NCBI GenBank assembly: GCA_963807925.1 | Contig: CAWEDP010000002.1 | Span: forward strand, 1,178,001-1,242,000 | Source of the DNA: CAWEDP01 sp963807925 | GTDB taxonomy: Bacteria; Acidobacteriota; Vicinamibacteria; Vicinamibacterales; CAVVIG01 | Length of the DNA stretch: 64,000 nucleotides | Direction of reading: 5' to 3' | Program-made: the position numbers and the translations under genes | Shown here: piece by piece, positions 26,131 through 34,038 of the stretch | How the letters are laid out: the number at the start of each line of letters is the position of its first letter | Numbering within the stretch: the stretch's first letter is position 1 | Notes under the pieces: generated by a model | What the model was told of the DNA's origin: nothing | Database searches by the model: none | Seen by the model: only the letters and a program-made list of their open reading frames with translations

Positions 26131-26151
26131 GTGAACTGTGAACTGTGAATC
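26131..26151 (+). repeat. Short heptamer tandem repeat before moaA
   Basis: GTGAACT occurs twice and is followed by GTGAATC, forming three tandem heptamers (26131-26151). The third copy overlaps the proposed GTG start of moaA. Each unit contains a GTG, so slippage here would change which GTG serves as the start. Confidence 0.6.
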
Positions 26152-27191
26152 GCGAGTTTCTCCGCGTGCCGCCGGTGCTTGAGGATCGCCTGAACCGTCC
26201 GCTGCGCAACCTGCGCCTGTCGGTCACCGACCGGTGCAACATCCGCTGCGCGTACTGCATGCCGGAGGACGAGTACGTCTGGCTGCCGCGCGAGGACATG
26301 CTGCACTTCGAGGAGATCAGCGCGCTGGTGGACATCTTCATCGCGCTCGGCGTCGACAAGGTGCGGCTGACCGGCGGCGAGCCGCTGCTCCGCCGCGATC
26401 TCCCGACGCTCGTGCGGCTGCTCGCCGCAAAGCCGGGGCTGCGGGATCTCGCGATCACGACCAACGGCATCCTGCTCGCCGATCACATCGAGGCGCTGCA
26501 GGCCGCCGGGCTGCGACGGGTCACCGTCAGCCTGGACACGCTGCAGCGGGATCGGTTCATCGCGCTCACGCGCTTCGATCAGCTCGGCGCCGTTCGCGCC
26601 GGCATCGACGCCGCCCGTCAGGCGTACGGCACGCTCAAGCTCGACACCGTCGTCATTCGCGGCGTCAACGACGACGAGATCGTCGACCTGGTGGAGTACG
26701 CGAGGTCGGTGCAGGGGGAAGTGCGTTTCATCGAGTACATGGACGTCGGTGGCGCCACCCGCTGGTCCGCCGACCGCGTGGTCTCGCGCGCGGAGATGCT
26801 CGATGCGCTCCGGGGCCGCTACGGCACGGTCACTCCCCTCGCGGCGAACGATTCGGCGCCCGCCGAGCGCTTTGCGCTGCCGGACGGCGCGACGGTCGGG
26901 ATCATCTCGTCCACCACCGCGCCGTTCTGCCGCGACTGCGACCGCAGTCGTCTGACCGCGGACGGGATGTGGTACCTGTGCCTGTACGCGACGAGCGGGA
27001 TCGATCTCCGCGCCCCGCTGCGCGCCGGCGTCACGCCCGAGGCGCTGCGGGCGCTGATTGCGCGCGGCTGGAGCGGCCGCACCGATCGCGGCGCCGAGCA
27101 GCGGCTCCAGATCGGCGACCGGCGCACGTTCGTGCCGATGACGGATCTGCGACGCGATCCGCACCTCGAGATGCACACGCGCGGGGGGTAG
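26145..27191 (+). CDS. moaA: GTP 3',8-cyclase MoaA
   Basis: 348 aa. MoaA converts GTP to 3',8-cyclo-dihydro-GTP, the first step of molybdopterin synthesis. Radical SAM cluster TDRCNIRCAYC (Cys 31, 35, 38), RLTGGEPLLRRDL, and the second 4Fe-4S site CRDC-x13-C near residues 263-280. It ends in the functional Gly-Gly tail (TRGG). The start is uncertain: GTG 26145 lies in a tandem GTGAACT repeat, and later in-frame GTGs (e.g. before PPVLEDRL) would still leave a complete enzyme. No other moa genes are adjacent. It is separated from amrS by 97 bases. Confidence 0.95.
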   Translation: MNREFLRVPPVLEDRLNRPLRNLRLSVTDRCNIRCAYCMPEDEYVWLPREDMLHFEEISALVDIFIALGVDKVRLTGGEPLLRRDLPTLVRLLAAKPGLRDLAITTNGILLADHIEALQAAGLRRVTVSLDTLQRDRFIALTRFDQLGAVRAGIDAARQAYGTLKLDTVVIRGVNDDEIVDLVEYARSVQGEVRFIEYMDVGGATRWSADRVVSRAEMLDALRGRYGTVTPLAANDSAPAERFALPDGATVGIISSTTAPFCRDCDRSRLTADGMWYLCLYATSGIDLRAPLRAGVTPEALRALIARGWSGRTDRGAEQRLQIGDRRTFVPMTDLRRDPHLEMHTRGG

Positions 27192-27214
27192 GTCCGGCTG
27201 AAGCCGGACACTAC
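27192..27214. repeat. Interspersed palindromic repeat, single copy
   Basis: GTCCGGC-TGAA-GCCGGAC followed by ACTAC. The 7-bp stem with TGAA loop lies exactly between the convergent ends of moaA and the next gene, so it can also act as a hairpin terminator. The same unit occurs in near-tandem at 50707-50750. Confidence 0.75.
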
Positions 27215-27215
27215 G

Positions 27216-27998
27216 CTATTTGCCGACCAGGTGCGCGAGATCCTTCTCGTTCTCGCACACGTACTCGATCAACTCCGTGTCCGGTACCAGGTTGTACGGC
27301 ACGGTCGCGGTCCACGGCTTCGTGTACATCTTCGGATCGTCGATCGTGATCTGCAGATCGATGTGCCCGAAGTCCTTCCGCCGGTACCGCTCGGTGACGT
27401 GCAGCGCGTCGCTGTGCGGATGGCCGCCGTCGTCCAGCCACGTCTGATCGTTGAAGCCGGCCGATTCGACGACGAGCGCGTCGCCGTCCCAGCGGCCGAC
27501 CGAATAGCCCATCCACGTCGGCTGGGGATCCTTCGGCAGCGCGCGGCCGTCGGTGAAGATCTGCCGGTAGTCGATGAACGGCTCGAAGAGCACGACGAGC
27601 TGGGCCGGCGTCTGCAGGATCTTGAACGGATACGGCACGAGCGCGGCATCGGGAACCGCGTGCGGCAGGCATCGCTCGGTGGGACGGCCGATGCTGTTGG
27701 TTTCCTGGCGGCGTTTGTAGAGCGCCGCGCCCTCGGGCCGGAACGGGACGTCCACGCCGTCCACGGCGAGATTCCCCAGATACCTGCCGCTCGCCACCAG
27801 CCAGATGCCGCTCAGATCGGGCTTGCCGTCAGCCGTCCTCGGGGCGGGCGCGGAAAGGTTCGGCTTGCCGTCCGCGGTCCGCGGCGTGCCCGCGAGCGGA
27901 ATCCGAATCCATTGGGCAGAGGCGGTCACCGCGCCTGCGGCCATCGCTCCGGCCACTGCCGCCGTGGGGATCAGCGTCCGGATGGTCCGGAAGGTCAT
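27216..27998 (-). CDS. Secreted protein of unknown function
   Basis: 260 aa from ATG 27998 with AAAGGAG at ideal spacing, although the frame is open much further upstream. A signal peptide (MTFRTIRTLIPTAAVAGAMAAGAVTASAQ) precedes an unusual duplicated segment, PRTADGKPNLSAPAPRTADGKPDLSGIW, then GYSVGRWDGDALVVESAGFNDQTWLD and ERYRRKDFGHIDLQITIDDPKMYTKPW. This pattern is common in secreted acidobacterial proteins often annotated only as hypothetical. I know of no assigned activity. It may bind sugars or work beside alcohol dehydrogenases, but nothing here shows it. Confidence 0.75.
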   Translation of the reverse strand: MTFRTIRTLIPTAAVAGAMAAGAVTASAQWIRIPLAGTPRTADGKPNLSAPAPRTADGKPDLSGIWLVASGRYLGNLAVDGVDVPFRPEGAALYKRRQETNSIGRPTERCLPHAVPDAALVPYPFKILQTPAQLVVLFEPFIDYRQIFTDGRALPKDPQPTWMGYSVGRWDGDALVVESAGFNDQTWLDDGGHPHSDALHVTERYRRKDFGHIDLQITIDDPKMYTKPWTATVPYNLVPDTELIEYVCENEKDLAHLVGK

Positions 27999-28084
27999 TG
28001 ACGACTCCTTTGACGATTTCCGCCGACAGGCGACGCGATTGTGGCATGACTGCCAGACGTTCAGGCATGGTATTTTGACGACCG

Positions 28085-29386
28085 CTACACCACATCGGCC
28101 AACGACGCCTCCTCGCCGGCCCGCGGGTCGCCGACGCCGGCCAGACCGCGATCGAGGCGCCGCTCGTCCACCTGGCCGCACCATTTGCCGACCACGATGG
28201 TCGCGACGCTGTTCCCGATCAGGTTCGTCACCGCCATCGCCTCGCCCATGAAGCGATGGATCCCCAGCACGAGCGCGACACCGGCCACCGGAATCGCGCC
28301 GGTCGCCGAGAGCGTACCGGCCAGCACGATCAGCGCCGCCCCGGCCACTCCCGCCGTTCCCTTCGACGTCAGCAGCAGGATCGCGAGCAGCGCCAGTTGC
28401 CGTCCGATGCCGAGCGGCGTGTTCGTGGCCTGCGCGATGAACACCGACGCGATCGTCAGATAGATGGCGCTGCCGTCGAGGTTGAACGAGTAGCCGGCCG
28501 GGATCACGAGGCCCACCACCGAACGGTCCACCCCCAGGGTCTCGAGCTTCGCCATGATGCGCGGCAGCACTGATTCCGACGACGAGGTGCCGTAGACGAT
28601 GAAGAGCTCCTCCTTGATGTGGACGACGAGGCGCCAGACGCTGAAGCCGTGGGCGCGCGCGATCGCCCCGAGCACCAGCCCGACGAACAGGACACACGTG
28701 AGATAGAAGCTGGCGATCAGCTTCCCGAGCGGCGCGAGCGTCCCGACGCCGAAAGTGCCGATCGTGAACGCCATCGCGCCGAAGGCGCCGAGCGGCGCCG
28801 TCAGCATGATGATGCCGACGATCCGGAACAGCACGCGCGCGAGCAGCTCGACGAGCTCGAACACCGGACGCCCCGATCGGCCGAGCGCGTGAAGCGCGAC
28901 GCCGAACAGGACCGAAATGAGCAGCACCTGCAGGATGTCGCCCTTGGCGAAGGCGTCCACGACGGTGCTCGGAATGATCCCCAGGACGAAGTCGGCTGCG
29001 CCCTGGGCGCCGGCCCCGGTCAGATACTGCGCCACGGCCCTGGCGTCGAGCGTTGCGGGATCGACGTTCATCCCGGCGCCCGGCTTCACCAGGTTGACGA
29101 CCGCCAGGCCGATGACGAGCGACAGCGTGCTCACCGCCTCGAAGTACAGCAGCGCCAGCCCGCCCGCCTTGCCCACGGCTCTCGCGTCGCCGACGCCCGC
29201 AATGCCGGCGACGACCGTGCAGAAGATGATCGGGCCGATCATCATCCTGATCAGCTTGATGAAGCCGTCGCCAAGCGGTCGCATGGCCGCGCCCGTCTGC
29301 GGAAACCAGTAGCCGAGCGCGACGCCGGCGAGGGTCGCCACCAGCACCTGGCCGTAGAGGGTCGTCAGAAACGGTTTGCGGACCAT
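28085..29386 (-). CDS. dctA: Dicarboxylate/amino acid:cation symporter (DAACS family)
   Basis: 433 aa, about eight to ten membrane segments plus re-entrant loops. Family motifs: the serine-rich hairpin YGTSSSESVLP, GYSFNLDGSAIY (the substrate/Na+ region) and LLTSKGTAGVAG, and near the end NLIGNSVATIVVGKW. Members take up C4-dicarboxylates, glutamate or aspartate with H+ or Na+. The sequence does not separate DctA from GltP. The C-terminal tail is charged and variable. It is divergent from the S4-domain gene with only 35 bases between starts, so the promoters overlap or face each other. Confidence 0.92.
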   Translation of the reverse strand: MVRKPFLTTLYGQVLVATLAGVALGYWFPQTGAAMRPLGDGFIKLIRMMIGPIIFCTVVAGIAGVGDARAVGKAGGLALLYFEAVSTLSLVIGLAVVNLVKPGAGMNVDPATLDARAVAQYLTGAGAQGAADFVLGIIPSTVVDAFAKGDILQVLLISVLFGVALHALGRSGRPVFELVELLARVLFRIVGIIMLTAPLGAFGAMAFTIGTFGVGTLAPLGKLIASFYLTCVLFVGLVLGAIARAHGFSVWRLVVHIKEELFIVYGTSSSESVLPRIMAKLETLGVDRSVVGLVIPAGYSFNLDGSAIYLTIASVFIAQATNTPLGIGRQLALLAILLLTSKGTAGVAGAALIVLAGTLSATGAIPVAGVALVLGIHRFMGEAMAVTNLIGNSVATIVVGKWCGQVDERRLDRGLAGVGDPRAGEEASLADVV

Positions 29387-29421
29387 CGACGGCTACGATA
29401 ATAGTTCGATCGAGACGATCC

Positions 29422-29835
29422 GTGAGGGACGGGGAACCGGGCGGCGACGCTGCGGACGTTCGCCTGGACGTCTGGCTCGACGTGGCCTGCCTGTTTCGCA
29501 CGCGCTCCGAGGCGCAGCGGGCGTGCCGAGGCGGCAAGGTCACGGTCAACGGCGCGTCCGGCAAACCGAACCGCGTCGTGAGGGCCGACGACCGCATCGA
29601 CATCACGCGTCCGCTCGGACGCACGCAGCGCATCATCGTCCGCACGACGAGGTCGCAGCATGTGGCCAGGGCCGATGCGCGGCTGATGTACGAGGACATC
29701 ACGCCCAGGCCAACCGCGGAGGAAGTGGAGCGCCGGCGGCTCGAGCGGCTGTTCCGGGCCTCGGTGTCGCCGCCCCGCGCGCCCGACAAACGAGAACGGC
29801 GCGCGCTGCGGCGGTTGCGGGGACGGGACGACTGA
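29422..29835 (+). CDS. S4-domain RNA-binding protein, Hsp15-like
   Basis: 137 aa from GTG 29422. The S4 RNA-binding domain is clear: VRLDVWLDVACLFRTRSEAQRACRGGKVTVNGASGKPNRVVRADDRIDI. Beyond it, a basic C-terminal tail (VERRRLERLFRASVSPPRAPDKRERRALRRLRGRD) matches the Hsp15/YrfH type, which in E. coli binds 50S subunits carrying stalled nascent chains and is heat-induced. The specific role here is inferred from domain and size. It converges with the GH133 gene 24 bases on. Confidence 0.85.
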   Translation: MRDGEPGGDAADVRLDVWLDVACLFRTRSEAQRACRGGKVTVNGASGKPNRVVRADDRIDITRPLGRTQRIIVRTTRSQHVARADARLMYEDITPRPTAEEVERRRLERLFRASVSPPRAPDKRERRALRRLRGRDD

Positions 29836-29859
29836 GGCTGTCGCCAGGCCGAAGCGACG

Positions 29860-31968
29860 CTACCCGGATTGAGTGCCGCTGTTCGCCAGGGAGCGCGACA
29901 GGTCAGCCGAGCGATCCGACTGTTGCCGGCGGCGGCGCTCGAGCCCGGTCCAGATCCGCAGCACCTCGGCCACGCTCCACGCCTGGGCAATGCAGCCGCG
30001 GGGGGTGTAGGGCGACTCCGCATCGAAGACTTCGCTGATCGACCCGATGCACGCTTCGTCGAGGTGGCGCTCGAATCCGCGAATCGCGTCCCGCGCGCCG
30101 GCCAGGTCCTCGGGATGCACCTTCAGCCACGCATCGACGAACGGCCCGGCAAGCCACGCCCAGACGGTTCCCTGGTGATACGCGGCATCGCGGGTCCGGA
30201 GATCCCCGTAATAGCGCGGCTTGAACTCCGGGTCGTCCGGCGCGAGCGACCGGAGCCCGACCGGCGTCAGCAATCGGTCGCGGACGATCCGGAGGACCGG
30301 CTCCCACCGATCGCGTGACAGCACCGGATGCGGCAGCGCCATCGCGATGATCTGGTTCGGCCGGCACCTGGAATCGTCGCCGGTTTCGCCGTCGACCACG
30401 TCGTACAGATAGCCGCCGGCCGCGTACCAGAAGCGCTCGTTGAACGACCGGCACGCCCGCCCGGCCATCGCGGCGTAGTCGGGACCGTCGGCCTTCAGCT
30501 GGTCCTTCCAGGCTGCCATCAACCGGAGCGCGTTGTACCAGAGCGCGTTGATCTCGACCGGCTTGCCGCGCCGCGGCGTCACCACCCAGTCGTCCACCTT
30601 CGCGTCCATCCATGTCAGCTGATAGCTCTCGGCCCCCTCGGCGAGCAGCCCGTCCTCCGGGTCCACGTGGATCCCGAATCGCGTGCCCTGCACGTGATGG
30701 TGGACGATGTCGGCGAGCGTCGGAAACAGGAGCGTCAGCGTCAGGCTGTCGCCCGTGCGCGCGAGGTACCGCGACAACGCATGAAAGAACCACATCGTCG
30801 CGTCGGCGGTGTGGTACAAGCCCTCGTTTTCTCCCTCGGGAAACATGTTCGGGATGAGGCCGTCACGCACGTACTGACCGAAGGTGCGGAGGATGTACCC
30901 CGCTTCGGTCTCGCGGCCGGTGACGAGCGTGAGCCCTTCGAGGCTGATCATCGTGTCGCGGCCCCAATCGGTGAACCAGTGATAGCCGGCGATCACGGTG
31001 CGGATGTCGTCGCCGGCCGCGCGCGCGCGCAGCGCATCGTCGGCCCGCCCCGCCGGCGTCGCGACGAACTGATCGGCGGCGAGCACCAGCTCCGCGGCGG
31101 GGCCGACCTGCGCTTCGGGGACCGCCTGCGCGAGCAGCCGCTCGCGGCGCTCGCGCTCGCCGGCCGCTGCCTGATCCGGACCGAGCGCGTCGATGGCCTG
31201 AAACGATTCGGTGGACGCGATGAAGGTCGCGCGGCCGCCCGGGGTCAGCGTGAAGCGGAAATACCCCGGGCTCCACAGGTCGCCGCGCGCCTGATACCCG
31301 CGGCTCTCCTCGACCGGGTACAGGATGTTCGCGATCCGCCGGCCCTTCAGGGTAAAGGTCGCCTCCTCGCCAATCAGCTTCATGCGGAGCGGCGGCAGAT
31401 CGCTGCCGCTCAACCTGATCTCGTAGTCGTCCTCGCACGCGTGGAATTGGTACCGACCCCCCAGGGGCGTGCTGACCGGCAGCTCCTGCGGACGAAAATG
31501 CACCGAGGGTCGCAGCGCGAGCTCGATGGCCGCCGGGCCGCTGACGAGCTCGTAGGTCACGTGCACCGTGTTCTGGCGGTACGGCAGCAGGACGCGTCGT
31601 TCGACAACGGTGTCGTCCACGTGATACCGCCACACCGGCAGCCCCGCTTCGAGGCGAAATTCCTCCAGCCAGCCGGTGCCGTGCGCGTCGGCTGCATCAA
31701 CGGTCCGCTCGCGTCCGCCCAGCTCCACTTTCCGGCCGCCCTCGAATCGAAGCTGTTCGGCGAGGTGACTGAGCATCACCGTGCGGCCGTGCGGCGCGCC
31801 GAGAGCGGCAATCAGCATGCCGTGGTAGCGGCGCGTCATGACGCCCGGCACCGTGCCGGAGGCATAGCCGCCAAGCCCGTTGGTGACCAGCCATTCGCGT
31901 GTGACGAGCGCGTCGGGGTCCGACCGATCCACGACGGGCCACGCAATTCGACGCACTGGTTCGTTCAC
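29860..31968 (-). CDS. Amylo-alpha-1,6-glucosidase (GH133), glycogen debranching
   Basis: 702 aa from GTG 31968, which has GAGG five bases upstream and lies seven bases after the treZ stop. The N-terminal domain starts with the characteristic REWLVTNGLGGYASGTVPGV and MTRRYHGMLIAA. The catalytic (alpha/alpha)6 region contains GYHWFTDWGRDTMISLEGL, NMFPEGENEGLYHTADATMWF and YHQGTVWAWLAGPF. This enzyme removes alpha-1,6-linked glucose from glycogen-type substrates in the cytoplasm. Coupled to treZ, it suggests turnover of glycogen or malto-oligosaccharides into trehalose and glucose. Confidence 0.93.
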   Translation of the reverse strand: MNEPVRRIAWPVVDRSDPDALVTREWLVTNGLGGYASGTVPGVMTRRYHGMLIAALGAPHGRTVMLSHLAEQLRFEGGRKVELGGRERTVDAADAHGTGWLEEFRLEAGLPVWRYHVDDTVVERRVLLPYRQNTVHVTYELVSGPAAIELALRPSVHFRPQELPVSTPLGGRYQFHACEDDYEIRLSGSDLPPLRMKLIGEEATFTLKGRRIANILYPVEESRGYQARGDLWSPGYFRFTLTPGGRATFIASTESFQAIDALGPDQAAAGERERRERLLAQAVPEAQVGPAAELVLAADQFVATPAGRADDALRARAAGDDIRTVIAGYHWFTDWGRDTMISLEGLTLVTGRETEAGYILRTFGQYVRDGLIPNMFPEGENEGLYHTADATMWFFHALSRYLARTGDSLTLTLLFPTLADIVHHHVQGTRFGIHVDPEDGLLAEGAESYQLTWMDAKVDDWVVTPRRGKPVEINALWYNALRLMAAWKDQLKADGPDYAAMAGRACRSFNERFWYAAGGYLYDVVDGETGDDSRCRPNQIIAMALPHPVLSRDRWEPVLRIVRDRLLTPVGLRSLAPDDPEFKPRYYGDLRTRDAAYHQGTVWAWLAGPFVDAWLKVHPEDLAGARDAIRGFERHLDEACIGSISEVFDAESPYTPRGCIAQAWSVAEVLRIWTGLERRRRQQSDRSADLSRSLANSGTQSG

Positions 31969-31975
31969 GGCGGCC

Positions 31976-33922
31976 TCACGCGGTGCGGCGCGCGACCGGC
32001 GTCGGCCCGCGCTCACCGGATCGATCGCCGGGCGCCAGCACGACGGCCGAGGCGCCCGGGATCCGCCAACATCCCTCCGGCCACAGATGGCCCAGGCCCA
32101 TGCCCCCGTACCGGGGATCTTCGCTGGACCACCGAACCGTCCAATCACGCCGGGCTGGTGGCGCGAGCAGCGGTTCGGCGAACGAGCCGCGCCGCAGTTC
32201 CCTGCCGAGGTTCACGACGAGCAGTCGATCGTCGGCCGCGGCCGCGGCGAAGAACCGAATCGCGAACGCGCCGGCCGCGAGCACCGCGCCGTCCACCTCA
32301 CCCCGCGCCTGCCGCCTGAACGCCTCGTCCTCTGCGCGCAGGCGGAGCAGGTCGCCGTGGAGCGCGTACGCCTCGGCATGCGCCATCCGCTCGTTGAAAT
32401 CGAGCCGGCACCGACGGAACGTGCCTTCGTCTGCCGGATCGTCGAGCGTCTCCCGAGCGAGGAACCCGCCGATGCTGGGGAACTGCCGGAGGAACTCGGC
32501 GCGCCCCCGCCGGACCGCTGGCGCAAGATCCGGATTGTGATCGGCGAAGTACAGGAACGGCGCCGACGCGGCGAACTCCTGCCCCTGGAAGAGCATCGGC
32601 GTCGATGGCAAGAGCAGCAGGACCGCCGTCATCGCGCGCCATCGCCCCGGGGCGGACAGCGCGTGCGCGCGCAGCCCGCGCGCCGAGTTCGCGATCTGAT
32701 CGTGGTTCTGCAGATACGCGACCAACTGCCACGGCTGCAGATCCCGTGCAGGTGTGCCGCGCGGCCGGCGCTGCCACTGGTAGCGCTGCCCCTGAAAGAG
32801 AAACCCGTACTTCGCGGCCGACACGAACTCCTGCGGCTCGCCGCGCGTGTCGCTGTAATAGGCTTCCGCGCGACCGGTCAGCGCCACCATGGCGCTGTGG
32901 TGGAAGTCGTCGTTCCACAGGCCGTCGAGCCCGAAGCCGCCCTCATCGACGCGGCGGACGAGACGCGCATCCTGCGGCTCGTTTTCCGCGATCAGGATGG
33001 TGGCGCGCGCGCCGGCCGCCTGGCGCACGGCACGGCCGACATCGGCCAGGATGTGCACCGCCGACGCGTCGAAGATCTGCTGCGTGGCGTCGAGCCTCAG
33101 GCCGTCCATGTGGAATTCGTCGATCCAGTAGGCGGCATTCGCGACGAAGAAGGCCCGCACCGGGGCCGAATCGGGACCGTCGAAATTGACCGCATCGCCC
33201 CACTCGTTCTCGTACCGATCGGTGAAATAGGCCGGCGTGAATTCACGCAGGTAGTTGCCGCTCGGTCCGAAATGGTTGTAGACGACGTCGAGGATCACCG
33301 CAACGCCGTGGGCGTGCGCCCGGTCCACGAAGCGGCGCAGATCGTCGGGACGGCCGTAGAGGCGGGTCGGCGCCCACAGGTTCACGCCGTCGTACCCCCA
33401 CCCGAACCGTCCGTCGAAATCGCCGATCGGCATCAGCTCGACAACCGTGATTCCGATTCGCGCCAGTTCGGGCAGTTGAGCGGCCGCCCCGTCCCAGGTG
33501 CCTTCCGGCGTGAACGTGCCGACGTGCAGCTCGTACAGCACCTGCCCGGGCATCGACACGCCCCGCCACGCGCCGTCGTTCCACCGAAACGCGCGGGCAT
33601 CGACGACCTCCGACCACCCGTGCGGGCCTTCCGGCTGGAACCGCGAGGCGGGATCGGGGTACCGACGTTCGCCTTCGTCGAGTTGAAACCGATAACGGCT
33701 GCCGGCGACCGCTTCGAGCACGCCGGCGAAATGGCCGTCGGGCTCCGCGGTCAGGATCCCGTCGCGTCCGTCATCGAACACGACGCGCACCCGGCGGGAG
33801 CGCGGCGCCCAGACGCGGAAGCTCGCGCAGCCTGCCTCGACGCACTCGGCGCCGACCGGAAACCGGCGAACGGCGCGAAGGTCGGAGAGGCTGGGAGACG
33901 CGCTTCCCGCGGACCGACTCAT
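31976..33922 (-). CDS. treZ: Malto-oligosyltrehalose trehalohydrolase
   Basis: 648 aa from ATG 33922 (MSRSAGSASPSLSD...). The upstream open frame overlaps PBP1A on the same strand and is not used. TreZ cleaves trehalose from maltooligosyltrehalose made by TreY. An N-terminal CBM48-like domain (FRVWAPRSRRVRVVFDDG) precedes the GH13 barrel: region I DVVYNHFG, region II DGLRLDATQ with the nucleophile Asp (about residue 280), region III ILIAENE with the acid Glu, and region IV YLQNHDQIAN. TreY is not in this window, though it usually accompanies TreZ. The next gene on the transcript is the GH133 debrancher. Confidence 0.93.
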   Translation of the reverse strand: MSRSAGSASPSLSDLRAVRRFPVGAECVEAGCASFRVWAPRSRRVRVVFDDGRDGILTAEPDGHFAGVLEAVAGSRYRFQLDEGERRYPDPASRFQPEGPHGWSEVVDARAFRWNDGAWRGVSMPGQVLYELHVGTFTPEGTWDGAAAQLPELARIGITVVELMPIGDFDGRFGWGYDGVNLWAPTRLYGRPDDLRRFVDRAHAHGVAVILDVVYNHFGPSGNYLREFTPAYFTDRYENEWGDAVNFDGPDSAPVRAFFVANAAYWIDEFHMDGLRLDATQQIFDASAVHILADVGRAVRQAAGARATILIAENEPQDARLVRRVDEGGFGLDGLWNDDFHHSAMVALTGRAEAYYSDTRGEPQEFVSAAKYGFLFQGQRYQWQRRPRGTPARDLQPWQLVAYLQNHDQIANSARGLRAHALSAPGRWRAMTAVLLLLPSTPMLFQGQEFAASAPFLYFADHNPDLAPAVRRGRAEFLRQFPSIGGFLARETLDDPADEGTFRRCRLDFNERMAHAEAYALHGDLLRLRAEDEAFRRQARGEVDGAVLAAGAFAIRFFAAAAADDRLLVVNLGRELRRGSFAEPLLAPPARRDWTVRWSSEDPRYGGMGLGHLWPEGCWRIPGASAVVLAPGDRSGERGPTPVARRTA

Positions 33923-34038
33923 GTCGGGCCGAGGCTGCACGAACGGTGCCTGCGGTCGGCGGGGCCGCCGACGACCAACGGTCCGGCTAACGGCCGTCAG
34001 GGCGTCTCGCGCTCCGCGCAGGGCTGGAACGGGCTTCC

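Noticed and set aside
28000..30023. 935-codon open frame reaching back over dctA
   Set aside because: Only the last 260 codons have a signal peptide and ribosome site; the rest is a shadow of dctA.
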